Part shown: in pieces, positions 1 through 12,000 of the stretch
Numbering within the stretch: position 1 is the stretch's first letter
Layout of the letters: each line of letters opens with the position of its first letter
NCBI GenBank assembly: GCA_950295325.1
Contig: OX485805.1
Coordinates: 41,093,501 to 41,157,500 of the forward strand
Length of the DNA: 64,000 bases
Reading direction: 5' to 3'
DNA from: Polytrichum commune
Lineage: Eukaryota > Streptophyta > Polytrichopsida > Polytrichales > Polytrichaceae
Translations under genes and position numbers: made by a program
The notes under the pieces: model-generated
Told to the model about the DNA's origin: nothing
Database searches by the model: none
What the model saw: only the letters and a program-made list of their open reading frames with translations

Positions 1-640
1 TTTATTTTCGATTATTTCAGTTCATACCTTCGACTTTCACAAAGTATTCATGCACATTCAAAGTGATCAAGTGTGATTGAATGTAATTAAGTGTAAATAG
101 CCGTATTAGAAGGTACTTGAAGGCCGGGGATTCGTGGCACTCATGTATTCTCATTAGTGAGAGTTCATTCATCTTTGCAGATGAGATGAACCACTTTAGA
201 TGTTCCATACGTCGTGGGTTCCTTGTCTCAAGGGTTTCAAAAATACCAAGTTTTAGTAGTTTTAAAAATCCTAGTCTAATCTAATACTTAAGGCACCAAT
301 ATAAAGGGGTATAGACATAAAAGATAAATAATGCCTCATATAGAAGCAAGTGGGGGCATCTTGTGTTGCCAACCTATCACTACTAATCCGGTTATTTTAA
401 AGAAAAATTAACATGGGTGGACGTTAAATACCCCCTCACGAACTTTCGGAGGTATCAAATCCGGGTTGGGGCAACCTTCTAGAGAAATTTTCTAAACCCG
501 ACCGAAAATTGTTGTCTGCCTTGCCCAACTTCAAAAAAAACATTGCCCTTGCATTCTTGAAGGCCGCTTGACTACAAATCCCATATTGAGTGCACTTCAC
601 CTTCAAGGTCTAAAATCCAATATATATATATATATATGTG
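1..640 (-). repeat. Dispersed repeat family R1, copy 1
   Basis: Read on the minus strand, about 440-620 matches about 30340-30550 closely: a short AT run, a GGATTTT-GACCTTGAAG segment, 'AAGTGCACTCAATATGGG', then 'CTTCAAGAATGCAAGGG' and a 'TTTTCGGT-GGG' segment. The block near 120-145 also matches about 30119-30145 in inverted orientation. No coding domain is visible. It may be a non-autonomous element or part of a larger one. The family is unknown to me. Confidence 0.6.
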
Positions 641-1427
641 TGTGCACTTCTAATTAGTAAATAAGCAATTGATTGGGATTTCATTCCGGAAGTGAAACCA
701 TCAATGAAGCATGTAATTAACTTGGAGGTCAAAAACATTACAAACTCCTCATTAACATTGAGGTTATAATTTTGTGACTTACCATTTAAAATTATCTTTG
801 TCATTCTAATGATTGATTAGTGCAAGTGTTCATAAGATGACCAAAAGGAAACAATGAAGATAGAATATAAAACATATAACCAAAAAAAATTATATAAAAA
901 TCAAATTTATTTTTTAGGTAATATAATATAAGGTATAAATAAATGATATGTTATTTGGAATTAGACTTGTGGGACAACGTTATGGATGGGGTATATCACT
1001 AGAAGGAATCCTGTCCAAATCAACCCTCCAGGGTAGCAGGAATTTCACTGTAAAAGGGCACCGGTATGGGTGGGTAGTGGTATGTCGCTGCAGTCCTCGT
1101 GGCCTAGTTAAAAGCCGGGTGACGGACCCAAAAAGCCTCTGTTCACACCTTTTGGGGCTTCTATGGGTGACGGTCCCTATCCCAAGGGTGATGCATACCC
1201 TTTGCCCATTCTACCAAAATGGGTGGGGTGGATTGGGTTTTGGGTGACATTGGGTAGGCGCCCTCTTGGTGACGTGCACCGGAATTGGGTGCTTTGTGGT
1301 GCGCACCATCTACCCGAATCGGTGGACATACCTAGATGGCCACCGTTGTGGGTGCACACATGCCATCCACCTATCATGTGATGACACATCCCACATTGGA
1401 GTATATGGAGGGTATGACAAGTAGGGT
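640..1427. other. No recognisable gene; AT-rich then GGGT-rich sequence
   Basis: From 640 to 945 the sequence is AT-rich with a short TA run near 620-637. From about 1150 it becomes rich in GGGTGA/GGGTAG words. The same kind of sequence, in the opposite sense, occurs at about 29200-29460, so this looks like a repeat family rather than a gene. Short open frames here lack any family signature. Confidence 0.5.
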
Positions 1428-1845
1428 AAGGGTAAGGGTTGGGTAGGTGTTGGTAGCGGTCGGGTAAGCTTCGGGTAAGGGTCGGGTAGCGTTGGGTGGG
1501 TGTTTGGGTAGCGTTGGGTAGCGTTGGGTAGCATTGGGTAGCGTTGGGTGGGTGTTGGGGTAGCGGTGGGTAGCGTTGGGTGGGTGTTGGTAGCGGTGGG
1601 TAGCGTCGGGTAGCGGTGGGTAGCGTTGGGTAGCGTCAGGTAGCAGTGGGTAGCGGTGGGTAGCATCGGGTAGCGGTGGGTAGCGTTTGGGTGGCGTTGG
1701 GTGGGTGTTGGGTGGGCGTTTGGGTGGCGTTGGGTGGGTGTTGGGTTCGTGTTGGGTGGGCGTTCTGGGTGGACGGGTTAAGGTCGGGTGGGTATTGGGT
1801 GGGTGTTGGGTGGGTGTTGGGTGGGTGTTGGGTGGGTTATCCATA
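1428..1845 (+). repeat. G-rich minisatellite (GGGTAGCGTT / GGGTGGGTGTT units)
   Basis: Roughly 40 imperfect units of 9-11 bases run without interruption. The left part is dominated by GGGTAGCG(T/G)T units and the right part by GGGTGGGTGTT units. The plus strand carries many closely spaced G3 runs, so G-quadruplex formation is plausible. Long proline/threonine-rich open frames on the minus strand are by-products of the repeat. Confidence 0.9.
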
Positions 1846-1899
1846 TCTTATGTACTCATTGCCACGACCTTCCAGCAAGTTCACACATTGAGTTGAACT

Positions 1900-2985
1900 T
1901 GTCTGTGCATGTATCCTCGACTATAATTTAGTGCAAAGACATTTGAGAGTGGGAAATGCATCCATATCCAATAGCAGCTCAAGTGGGCAAGGGACAATGT
2001 CCTAAATTGTTATTGTTTCTTGAATTTCCTTCTCAACACACAAATATTCAACAATTTCACATACCCAAATGGGACACAGTATACATGTCAAAACTGCATC
2101 TGGATAGTCCCCTTGAAGAAGTGCGTTTCTCAAAATCTCCAAAAGTGACAAAACGAATTCGGGCTTTGCTCGCTGTGCTTAGCTCTTGATAGACTACTGG
2201 AGACATATTTTTGGGGAGCTTGTAGATAGAACATCCATCGCTTCTTAACAATGCCATCCACCACCTGCACGACCTACCACACATACACCATCACCCACTA
2301 GACCCTTCAGATAACATCATACAACATAATCATTTCTCCATTCGAAATTTCCTGCCCTCTAGCAACAAAGATGAACTCGAGCCTGAAAACACTTAGAAAA
2401 CAAAAACCTTGCCCGAAAAAACAACCTCATGGGCTCCAAAATTTCCAGAAGCACGCTCCAACCAACAAGTAGAGCTAACCATTGAGCTAGAAAGCGAGGA
2501 TGTCAACTAGAAAACCATATTGGTGACGACAACCACCAATGTTCGCATCACCTCCTCAGTCACAAATTTCCCAGCCTAGCAAGAACAGAATAAAACATTT
2601 TCCTAGTGGAGTAAAAAACATCATATTAAGCTTGGAAGCACAGGAAATATTACCTGAACACACAACAACAATTAAAGACTACAACACTAAAGAGAAGTCA
2701 AGACAAGAGCAAGACAAGTGGTAGAATGTATAGTATAGACAAAGCTTCTTCAGAATATTGATAGTGCACATTAGTATCAGGAGGTTGTTGTACCTTAGTA
2801 TTCAACACACAACCACTGTTTTCCATTCTGACAGAAGTATCGGTCTTTTCAGAATAGCCACCTCCTAAACATTTCTTACGAAGTAGGTTCTCTTCTTCAT
2901 CATCGCTACTTAAGTTCTGAACTACCTATGGATGTACAGACACAATAGTCACAGCAAGCCAACACAAAACAACTGTTATTCTTGC
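1900..2985. other. No gene recognised
   Basis: Only short open frames without recognisable motifs occur here. The stretch lies directly 3' of the captured GlnRS exons and may hold the end of the element that carries them, but I see no diagnostic terminus. Confidence 0.4.
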
Positions 2986-4726
2986 CTTGTAAGTGCCTTC
3001 TTTGGCATCAGGCCAAATCTTTGCCTCAAGCTCTTCCACCTCCCCCTCATTGAAGTTTGTGACAACAACCTGCATGGCAACAACAAAAAGAACATTATTA
3101 CAGAAAAGGCTAGACCTGTAAAACTTTGCAAGGGGATTTCAAATAGGAGCTAAAGAACCACAGGCCTGGAGTACTGAGGAGACTTGATTATTGCTTAGAA
3201 AATGCCTTGGGCGTACCTTCAGAGGATTCAGAACAACCATAGTTCGTGGAGCATTTTTGTTCATATCATCCCTCACATAGTGTTCCACTAGCTCCATTCG
3301 AATTATATTATCACTGCACCAGATGCACCAATCAGTAGTGTTTCAAAACAGATACAGAGGGTGAATGCACTAAATCTGTATGAAGTATTGATGCAGGTGA
3401 GAAAATTAGCTCCTACATAGTACAGCAAGGCGCACTTTACAGTAGAGCTCAGGGGTTAAGGAATCATGGAAGTTTGAATAGATGACCAAACCTACATGGC
3501 ATGCAATGGATTTTGTTTCATGGCCTACCGGATTGTTCACTGAGCCCACCTCAAGAGATGGATCTCACACAAAACCGGGCGACCATGGTTCAATATCTCA
3601 CAAATCTTGATTTATTATAACTTATTGTGTAGTAGGGCCCACATAAATAGGACGGTAATAAAATCGCATTCGGTTGAGAGCCTGGGCCCTCACAACTTCA
3701 TGGCTCACAGCCATCGGCCAGATTGTAAAGACTTTGGCCCTAAATATCAGAGGCATCTCAGAAATTAGAAACAACAAATTTGACAATTCACAAAGATTTG
3801 AACAATGATGCACTATCCAAAATCAAGAAACCTGTGTTCATGCATTAATGATAAAAGAGCAAGTACCTGCGAGTGATGCCTATGCCTCGACAAAAGGCAT
3901 TGATGGCATCAGGTGTAAATCCTCTTCGACGCAGCCCAGCAAGCATTGGTAAACGACAATCATCCCATCCATCAACATGGTGATCCGTAACTAGTTTGTT
4001 GAGCTGAAATTTCAGTGTGCCACAAAAAAGATAAGTCTTTTCCACCTTTATCTCTTCATTCAAGAAAGTACACTTTTAGACACCTGTAATGCAGAATTTG
4101 AGCATCATGAGAGATTGAACATTGTCCAGAAATCCAAAAGTGCCAAGGATACTTACTTTTCGTTTTGACATAACTGTATTTGCTATACTCAGTCTGGAAT
4201 ATTCCCACACATATGGAAGATACAAATCAAGGGAATCCAGAAGCCAATAATATGATGCCCTCCGTGACTCAAACTCCAGAGTACATAACTGCACAACCCA
4301 CCAGATCACTACAAGGATAAGAAACCAAATAGGTAACTGATTCAAAAATCAAGTAGTATGTCAGCGAACATTTGGTGACTCTGGAACTCCTGGCCAATTC
4401 CTCAATCTAGAACCCACCTTTTCGTCATCTGCTAACAAAAAGGTCATGAAATAATACGACATCCCCAAACCAATTATGTCTGATGGGTGACTTTGAACCT
4501 ATCTTTTCATTGGCTCTCTAGACAAAGAAGATGCTTAAAATGCCAAGCAGGAAATGCTAAGCAAGAAGGACAATAGAGGAATTTTCCTCTAAGCAAAAAG
4601 GAAAAATAGTGGAGAAGGTGAAATTACCGAGTGGGTAATGTTCTCAAGGGCATCAACAATGCAATGAGTGTAGTCGTAGCTTGGGTATATACACCATTCA
4701 TTGCCAACATGTGGGTGTGGTGTAAA
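2986..4726 (-). pseudogene. Glutaminyl-tRNA synthetase internal exons (gene fragment)
   Basis: Five consecutive minus-strand exons can be read with matching splice phases: 4726-4628, 4288-4157, 4003-3867, 3313-3217 and 3069-2986. They encode GlnRS segments in the correct order: [40 protein letters not shown] to TVMSKRK (which contains the KMSKS-equivalent MSKRK); VDGWDDCRLP and RRRGFTPDAINAFCRGIGITR; the segment with NAPRTMVVLNPLK; then the start of the anticodon-binding domain, ending WPDAKEGTYK. The amino-terminal half (HIGH motif) and most of the anticodon-binding domain are absent from the window, so this is a fragment of about 182 codons and not a working synthetase. The frames themselves are open. 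The last exon would need a GC donor (AAG/GCAAGA) or is cut there. It lies about 390 bases downstream of a pyrophosphatase fragment in the same orientation, which suggests gene capture by a mobile element. The family call is secure; the capture idea is inference. Confidence 0.88.
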
Positions 4727-5113
4727 CTGCATTATCAGTCAAAAATGTGATATAAGACTCTCTTTCAACAATGTCATCTATCAGATAGTCTAAATTAAGT
4801 AGAAGCTAAGACTAAACTGCAATTTTGCAAGTTAACAACCCGTTTTTTTTTTTACCGAGAAACAAAGTGTAAACTTCACCCCAGGTTGCAAAGCCATGGT
4901 GCGTATGCAGCAAAAACAGGGGAGTCCACACCACGGGGGCTTTCTTTGAGAAGCACAGGAAGATAAATAAATAGCTCACTTAGGTAACAGTGAGCACTAA
5001 ATAAACCCTACCAAAACTGAAGCTCCTCCTGTAGAACTCGTGATTGGCAGATAGTTGTTACCCTCCAAGTTTCAGAAGTATTAGACTGAGTGACGTCTAC
5101 TTTTTGCATAGTT

Positions 5114-6255
5114 TTAGACAAGTGAGAGTTCGCCAGCGGGGACAGACCTCTTCACCAGCTTTGCCCACGCTTCATTGGTCTCCAAAATCACCTTCAACGT
5201 GTATGCCTGCATCAACAAATGCAACAGATATTTATGAACAACTTTCCATTGTCTATGAATTGGAAGTATCAGGTGCATGTTATTCAACAAAGACGGCTGG
5301 GGTAAGGTAGATGCGCCTAATTCGGTCAGTTATCTTCATTGGACACCTATATTTAAGTGGTATATAGATAGGTGTGCTTCAAGAATAGATACCAAAGAGA
5401 GACGTGGTCAAAAGAGATTGGACTACATGCTCAAAAATGATAACCGATCTAGATTCAATAATTGGGAGACTTACATTACCCTTTAACAAGCATCAGAATC
5501 TTCAATTGACAATGTATATCATATTCATATGCATTCCAGAGATTACGAGGAAAGTGGCTATGGCCTTGATTTGGATTTGCTAACCATCTCATACAAATCG
5601 AATGTTCCATATCCTAGGATAGTGGGCTAGTAAAAGAAGTAACCATTTGATACTCATCTATTTTAGTGCCAATTGGATCCATGCAGATTTAGGTCGGATA
5701 AATGGAAGCTTGTTGATTTCCTCGTACTGGATTCTACAGGTGTTAATAAGATTGAATGCAGATTCAACACTGCTGACCCAAAGCCAGTGGCAAACTAAAC
5801 CTATCATGTATACTGAGCAGCTCAGAGTGTGTCCAACAAGAATCAGCTGCAAAATGATTCTCTCAAAAATTGGCTTTCAAAGGTTTTCAAAGGCTTCCAA
5901 AGTATGTCATAAATCTTCATTGCCCACCAATTATTCAGTGAGAGAACCTTAAAAGAGTTCTCAAATTTTTGAGGGTGGGGTTTTAGGGGTTTGCCTCTCT
6001 CGGAAATTGGTGGGCAGATAATATTTGGGAATCATTTGGGTGTTATAGGTGAGACAGGTATGCAACTTCGCTCCCAAAAACACCTAGAAAAGAGGACAAT
6101 CTTAAAGGGATTGTTGGAGTCTCGGATAAAATAATGAACCTGCTAAACCATCATACCTTATCAGCAACCTTGTCACCAAGCCCAAACTTGTTAGCAGGCT
6201 TTCCATCAGGGATTTTGTAGTCCCGGAACTAGTCTCGAATTGCTGTCAAGGTGCC
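5114..6255 (-). pseudogene. Chloroplast soluble inorganic pyrophosphatase, last two exons (broken copy)
   Basis: Exon 6255-6157 reads GTLTAIRD-stop-FRDYKIPDGKPANKFGLGDKVADK and exon 5206-5114 reads AYTLKVILETNEAWAKLVKR...AGELSLV followed by TAA. Both have good splice consensus and phase-0 ends, and together they match the carboxyl end of plant plastid pyrophosphatase (PPa6 type), which hydrolyses pyrophosphate to phosphate in the stroma. A TAG stands where the family has Trp (IRDWFRDYK), so this copy would be truncated. The catalytic amino-terminal exons are not seen upstream. The intron holds a dispersed repeat (5298-5660). It lies next to GlnRS exons in the same orientation. I treat it as a pseudogene fragment. 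Confidence 0.85.
5298..5660 (+). repeat. Dispersed repeat family R2, copy 1
   Basis: This block inside the pyrophosphatase intron matches about 63175-63560 in inverted orientation. Shared words are GTAAGGTAGATG, TCGGTCA, AGTGGCTATGGCCTTGATT and AGTGGGCTAGT. Parts also match about 45340-45620. No coding domain was seen. The family is unknown. Confidence 0.6.
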
Positions 6256-6395
6256 CTGTAACACAACACACAAATATGAACAAAGAATGTCATTTTTACC
6301 AAACTAAGGATCTTTGGAACATAAAAACCTTCAGACTTCCTAGACGTAAACAGTAAGGTGTCCTGAACTTACAACTTACCACACTGGAGGTGTTG

Positions 6396-6760
6396 CTTTG
6401 TGTCCCCGATTGCCACACGTTGTTGAAAGGCTCGCTATGCCAAGAAGAGTACTGAACTTCACAGGAACGACAATGTAAATAGATACGTCCACAATTTGAT
6501 GATGGATAGAGAGTAACTTATAACACAGTGGATTACACAATAAGTGCTGTAATGCGAGCTCAAGTCCTGCATGAAGGGATCTATAGAGCACGATGTGCAA
6601 CTATGAACCGTGACACCAGATTCTAACTTCAAACAGGAGGGATGAGGCAAGGGGTAGTGGTAGACCAAGCAATTGATGGAGCGATGGATGGACATAAACT
6701 TATAACACAATCGACTACACAATAAGTACTGTGTTGCGAACCCTAATGCTTCCCTGATCA
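6396..6760 (+). repeat. Short direct duplication
   Basis: About 70 bases near 6480-6550 (ACTTATAACACA, GATTACACAATAAGT, TGCGA) recur at about 6665-6740. The open frames that cross it on the minus strand have no family signature. Confidence 0.4.
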
Positions 6761-6787
6761 CTTCAAGAATCACTCTCAAATCAAAAA

Positions 6788-7165
6788 ACACTATATTCGT
6801 TAAATTGAGACTTTTTGGGCATTTTGAGACATTCACAGAAATAAGAACAAGGATAAATGGAACACGTATTGGAGAAAGTTGTAAGATGCAAACACTTTGA
6901 AGCGGGTGTTTAGAACAAGAACCCCATTAATAACTCATATTTGGGATTGTTTAGGGCGGGCAATCCAAACCTTAGGCCAAGTTGAAGGGGAAATCTTAAA
7001 ACATTCATATTATCGCACAAAAACTTGTATGAATATGGTTTAGGTAGGGCAATCCAAACCATAGATCATATTGAAGGGGAAATATGTGAACCAATATAAT
7101 ATAACATACAAAATATTCCAAACTCATATTTGTGATGGTTTAGGTAGGGCAATCCAAACCTTAGA
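6788..7165 (+). repeat. Dispersed repeat R3, left copy, with 3 sub-repeats
   Basis: About 6788-6960 matches about 16385-16580 in the same orientation (shared words: GGCATTTTGAGA, GAGAA-GTTGTAAGATGCAAA, ACTTTGAA-CGGGTGTT). From 6950 three units of about 90 bases follow, each with 'TTTAGG-GGGCAATCCAAACC' then 'GAAGGGGAAAT'. The two copies bracket the ParB/methyltransferase gene at 8.3-14.2 kb. Confidence 0.55.
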
Positions 7166-7325
7166 CCATATGGAAGGGGAAATCATGTGACACTTATATT
7201 ATTGCAAAAAAAAACATACAAAGTGTGGCATGTAAAATGCATAGCATGCTAACACCACACATCCATTGGATAGTGCGACCCAAAATGTTCTTGCCTATGG
7301 TCCAAAACCCTACGCCTACTATGGC

Positions 7326-8231
7326 CTATCTAGCCTCGGAGACTACCTCTTTTTCTTTTGCTTCATTTTCTTTTGCTTTTTTTACTTTTGCCTCTTTTTC
7401 TTTTGCCTCTTTTTCTTTTGCTGCGGCTTCTTTTGCTCGCATTGCTTCAACATTCCTGAAAATCTCCGCCCCGCGACTATAGCCATTCTTGGGGTGACCG
7501 CCATCAATAACACATTTTGGATTCCGTCGGCCGCCCGAATTATACGACGAAGAATTCGAATACGATGAAGTGGACTGTCTTGCATTTCTGGTCATGGAGT
7601 AGAAACGCTCCAACTCGACGGACGCACTAGCCCGCATAGGTCTACGGGTGGGAGCAACCTGCAACGCGTGAATGCAAGAACACACGTGTTAGTTTAGGGA
7701 GGAAGACCCAAACGTGTCACACGTTCATTTTTTAAGTGCCGGATGATTGTAATGCGCGGTTAACCATGTTTTGGGGGGGGGGGGGGGGTTCACCTTGTCA
7801 CCGGGGGCGTTCCCGTCGGAGTCGGCGAGGAGGGGCAATGCGTCCCGCAAAGGAATAGGAAGGGTGCCACTCTTCGTAGGCCGAGCGTCCATCCGCAGCC
7901 GCCGTTGAGGTGTACTACTGCCGCCGGGCCGAGACGGGGACGTCCGGACGCATTTGCGATTTATGCCCTTGAGCGGCGACGGGGACGGAGATGGCCGGAA
8001 GATTTGCTTGGGTGGGGGGCTATCGACGACGCCGGCGTTGATAGGCTCCTTGGAGTAGTCGATGGTGGACGCGGCATCGTAGACGGTCTCGTAGAAGAAG
8101 CTCCCCAAGTTTGATTCGCTGACGATCTCAATCGAGGGCTCCAAACGCTGGCGCAAAAAAGGAAACAAAACAAAACCCAAGGGGAGGGGGGGAGGGGGGA
8201 GCATGTGAAAATCGATATACAATTGAGGCAT
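7326..8231 (-). CDS. Hypothetical protein, two exons
   Basis: Exons 8147-7794 (118 codons) and 7658-7326 (110 codons plus stop) join in phase 0 with an AAG/GTGAAC donor and a TTGCAG acceptor. An acceptor (TTTTTTGCGCCAG) precedes the first exon; alternatively translation could begin at the ATG at 8231 with no intron. The first exon is Ser/Pro-rich, with SSTPQRR and PSPSPSPLKG. The second ends in a Lys/Glu/Ala-rich helix of repeating KEKEAKE heptads, likely a coiled coil. It starts about 120 bases past the stop of the upstream ParB/methyltransferase/HAD gene on the same strand, so it is either a second gene or carboxyl-terminal exons split off from that gene. The intron next to the donor carries a run of 16 G. 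I do not recognise the family. Confidence 0.5.
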
Positions 8232-8266
8232 AATATATCACACACAATGGCACACCATGTAGTATC

Positions 8267-9079
8267 TCAAATGAGTTTATTATATTTCGCGTGAGCGTAC
8301 AACTCTCTGTACATATAGTCCTTCGGATCCATGTATCTTTCGCCTATCGGATTACAACTAAGGAACCGGGGCACGGGTAGTCCGCTCCCCACGAGCGTTT
8401 GAATGTACTTAAGTAGGTCTAACAAAAAGCGGTCTCGGACCTTCTCGACCGTCCACGTGGGGCAAACTATGAAGTTCGAGGTCGGGTTCAAAATGTTTTT
8501 GGAAGCGCTGTCGTCCACCATCAACGTGTTGTCACGGGTGGGGCGAACGTCGTAGGGACAGCCGACCATGGTCGGACGCTGGTCCCATACGACTGGCTTC
8601 AAGACCTTAAGAAATTGGTTTACGGCGGGGTTGTTGGGCTTCTTCACAACCCTGCCCTCGGGGGTGTATAATGTTTTACAAGAATCCTGTCCTAGGACCA
8701 AGCACGGGGGTTGGAGTCCCTTGAAGATGAACTCCACGACGGCCTGGGTATTCTCGGACTTCATGGAGCTCCAAATGATCACCCACCATTTGGATAGGGC
8801 GACCTGTAGGAAGCGCCGAAGGGACGGGCGGAGGTACACTAGCTTGCTTTTGATGTACGCGGGGGGTCCATCGTAGTTGGCGTCCTCGGGCTTGCAGAAA
8901 GGCACCGTAGGGACCCTCGGACAATGCACGCACTGGACAAGGACCCCGTTGAGGTCTAGCACCAGGAACCGGGTCTTGGGAGGCGAAGGTGGCGAGGGCA
9001 AAATCGGGGGGACCACCGCGTTGTCCTCCACACTCCTCGGAGAGGATCGGTGGGGAGCTGCGACGCTATGCTCCGAACC
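8267..9079 (-). CDS. Exon 6: FCP1/NIF-type HAD phosphatase-like domain
   Basis: After an acceptor (TCGCCGCAG) the exon encodes a Ser/Pro leader and then FLVLDLNGVLVQC, the position of HAD motif I. WWVIIWSSMKSENT and LMVDDSASKN follow, corresponding to motifs II and III of the FCP1/SCP (NLI-interacting factor) group, which dephosphorylates proteins such as the RNA polymerase II tail. In motif I the usual DxDxT is DLNGV, so the second Asp and the Thr are missing. Plant relatives with DLNGLL-type motifs are known, but activity is doubtful. Stop at 8267-8269. Confidence 0.75.
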   Translation of the reverse strand, partial: GSEHSVAAPHRSSPRSVEDNAVVPPILPSPPSPPKTRFLVLDLNGVLVQCVHCPRVPTVPFCKPEDANYDGPPAYIKSKLVYLRPSLRRFLQVALSKWWVIIWSSMKSENTQAVVEFIFKGLQPPCLVLGQDSCKTLYTPEGRVVKKPNNPAVNQFLKVLKPVVWDQRPTMVGCPYDVRPTRDNTLMVDDSASKNILNPTSNFIVCPTWTVEKVRDRFLLDLLKYIQTLVGSGLPVPRFLSCNPIGERYMDPKDYMYRELYAHAKYNKLI

Positions 9080-12000
9080 CTGCGGCGACGAGCGAGAGAA
9101 GGCGGACGAGGACTATGTTATGCTATGTCCATCTCAAGCAGAACGGAAATTTTGTGCAAACACAAGAAGAATTGGACCATTGGTGGCAACAAAAACATAC
9201 AAGGGGAACAACATACATTGGGACACGGATGCAAACATATGGGCGCCAAAAATAATAATTTTATTTTTACAAATCTCTATGTACAATTTCATTGGGGGGG
9301 GGACCGCGGTGAACGAGGGCATTCACACTACCCTAATTCTACATCTACAAAATTGGTTGCGCGCCGCCAAGGTCGAGCGTAGTCGAGTGCAGGTGAGACG
9401 AAGGGGATCGCGGGGGGGCACGTTGGGGGGAGGGGGAGCAAGTGTAGAGCATGGGGGGGGGGCAGGGGGTGTGCATTTCCTCCTAGCAAGGGGGACACGA
9501 CCACGCCAACAAGACAATGACCCAGGAAGTTTGGGTCGGTCGACCCAAACTGGGGAGGGCTCAGTGTATTACCTCGCCCTGGTCATGTCTCGACGATGTG
9601 GAAGCCTCCACCGTCCCCGCTGCCCCGCCTCTCTCGCCACCGCCTTCTCCGACGACGTCAGGAACCTTCTCCTGCAAACGATCGGCATCAGGCCCTTGTC
9701 CTAAACCAATCTCCGCATGTGCATCATGCATGCGTTCATCGATTTGGTTAGGAGTAGAGGTATCACCAGGCCCTTGCAGGCCTTCAACATCTAGCATGGC
9801 CGTGTCTAGTTGACACCCATGTTGGTCAAGGGAGGACTGCGCTGCAACGGGGTTTGGGTCGCCCGACCCAAACTGTCCTGCATCTGGAGAGGGCCCTTCG
9901 GACACTCCAGTGGATGGTGGGTTTGGGTCGGTCGACCCAAACATCCTGGGGTCGTCCGCTTGGTGAGGGGGCGCCATGACTATGGGGGGCCGAAGTGGTG
10001 GAGGGCCCAAAGGGGAGGAGGCTCCAGAGACGCGCCAGATGTTGGGGTCATCCACTTGCTGGACCGGCGCGTACGGAACTTGGTGGGGCCGAATCAAGTG
10101 CTGGAAGCTGAAAGACGATTGCGGCACAGGCTGCTGAGGGATGCTCTGCGGAGGGAAGCCGGGGGGCAAGTGCGGGAAGGAGCTGGAGGGAGCCACCACC
10201 AAACCTTGCACCCACATTCCTTGTATCACTTGTGATATCAATTCGGCGTGGGACGGAGGTTGGGCCATCGCCCTCTGTCGCTCCTGCTCCAACAGGAGAG
10301 CCCTCAGCTCTGCTACCTCGTTCCGCATTGAGGGCTCTTCAGCGGCAGCCTTCTGCAGACGGACGCGTTGCTCCTCGTCCCTCCTCATCTTCTCGTTCGC
10401 CTCCTCCACAGTCCGGACCTCGGGCTTCACCCTAACCATGCCAGCGAACGCTGTCGGGGAGGGGGGATCTGATCTGAGCCGTTTGGCGAGCTCAATATCA
10501 TCGTCGTCCTCGCTGCTTATGGCAATGGTCTCCTCCACGGAGTAGTCGCCATACAGCTTCTTCCCCTTCAACTTCCTCCTCTCCCTGAACGTGGCGGTCG
10601 CGTCCCTGGAGTACATGTCCCGTGCATCGTCCACAGTCAGGACGGGCACGAGCTTACTCTGCGGGGTTGCCGCCCGCATCGCCTTCTTCCGTTGAGGGGC
10701 TTCGGATTGTTGCGTGAAGCCCGTTGCCCCTTCCTCGACGTCGCCTTCCTTCTCCGCCTCCTCGTGTTCCTCTGCTTCCTCCTCCTCCTCCTCAACCTCG
10801 CCACCTTCTGTGCGGGACGGATTGCCCGGATGCAACCCGACCAGAGGTTCGGGAACTTGGGTCGTGGCCCTCATGGCCATTTCCTCCGGGTTGATGCGCC
10901 TCACCCTATCAAGAGGGTTTTCGCCACCCTGAACAACCTCGTCGATGTAGCTACCCGGGATCCAATCGAGGATGTCCATCTTCTTCGCCAGCGATTTCTG
11001 CACCCTATAAAATGGCAGATCGCCATCCTCTATGTAGGAGTATATATTCAGCCCCGACATCTACACAATCCAAGTTATAGGGAAATTAGAATTTGTCGAG
11101 GCAGTCACATATACAAGACTAAGTGAAATGTGTAGTTTGGGCCGGTCGACCCAAACCTGCAAAAAGCCTAGTTTGGGTCGGTCGACCCAAACCTGCAAAG
11201 AGCCTAGTTTGGGTCGATCGACCCAAACCTGCAAAGAGCCTAGTTTGGGTCGATCGACCCAAACTGCTTACGAGCTATAGAAAGTCACTTACCATAGCAG
11301 CATAGACAGGTTTTGAGCCTCCGAAGACGTTGAAGATGCAGTCCCCTCTCCTCGTCAGCGTCCTCATCATTCTCATGTAAAATTCCATCCGCAGCTCATC
11401 TAAAGGATAGTTCGCGTATTTAGCCTCGTCGTAGAGGCACTTGTTGGCACCCAACCCTTTTGGAACTTGGAAGAGTTTGTCCATCCGGGATATAGGGTGG
11501 TTCGGCACCTTCAACAACTCCGCTTTGTACACGAAGTACAAACACAAGACGTTGACGAACTTGGTCTTCTTGTCCCTCAACGTCGTGTAAGTCCCTTCCG
11601 CCGGTGCGGCGATGTAGTGAGACTTGGAGACTGCATACTCCGGCTGCAGTTTCCGGACAAGCTCGTACACCTGCTCCGCCCTCCTATCCTCGACTATCCA
11701 AAGCCAGATATCTACCTCCCTGAACTTAGGGCTTGCATAATCGACGAACTTAGATAGGAAGGGGTCATAGAAGAGGGTGCTCATTGTGCCCCTCAAATGA
11801 GCTTCCAGGAATATTCCTGAAATCAATCATCCCAAAAGGAAAGCGGTCCCTTGCTTTCGTCCTTATCGCCATTCTGGCGTCCTGACCTGGCCAGCCCTGA
11901 ATTTTCAAAGGCTCGAAGGTGACAAGGTTGAAGTAAGCGTCCCCTTCAAACTTGACAATCTTCTTCTCCTTGATGAAGTTCGAGAACGCACGCGCTGTGT

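Noticed and set aside
1310-1844. Pro/Thr-rich proteins on the minus strand
   Set aside because: By-product of the G-rich minisatellite.
8877-9704. 275-codon plus-strand frame
   Set aside because: Antisense shadow of exons 5 and 6 of the minus-strand gene, rich in Gly/Arg from low-complexity DNA.
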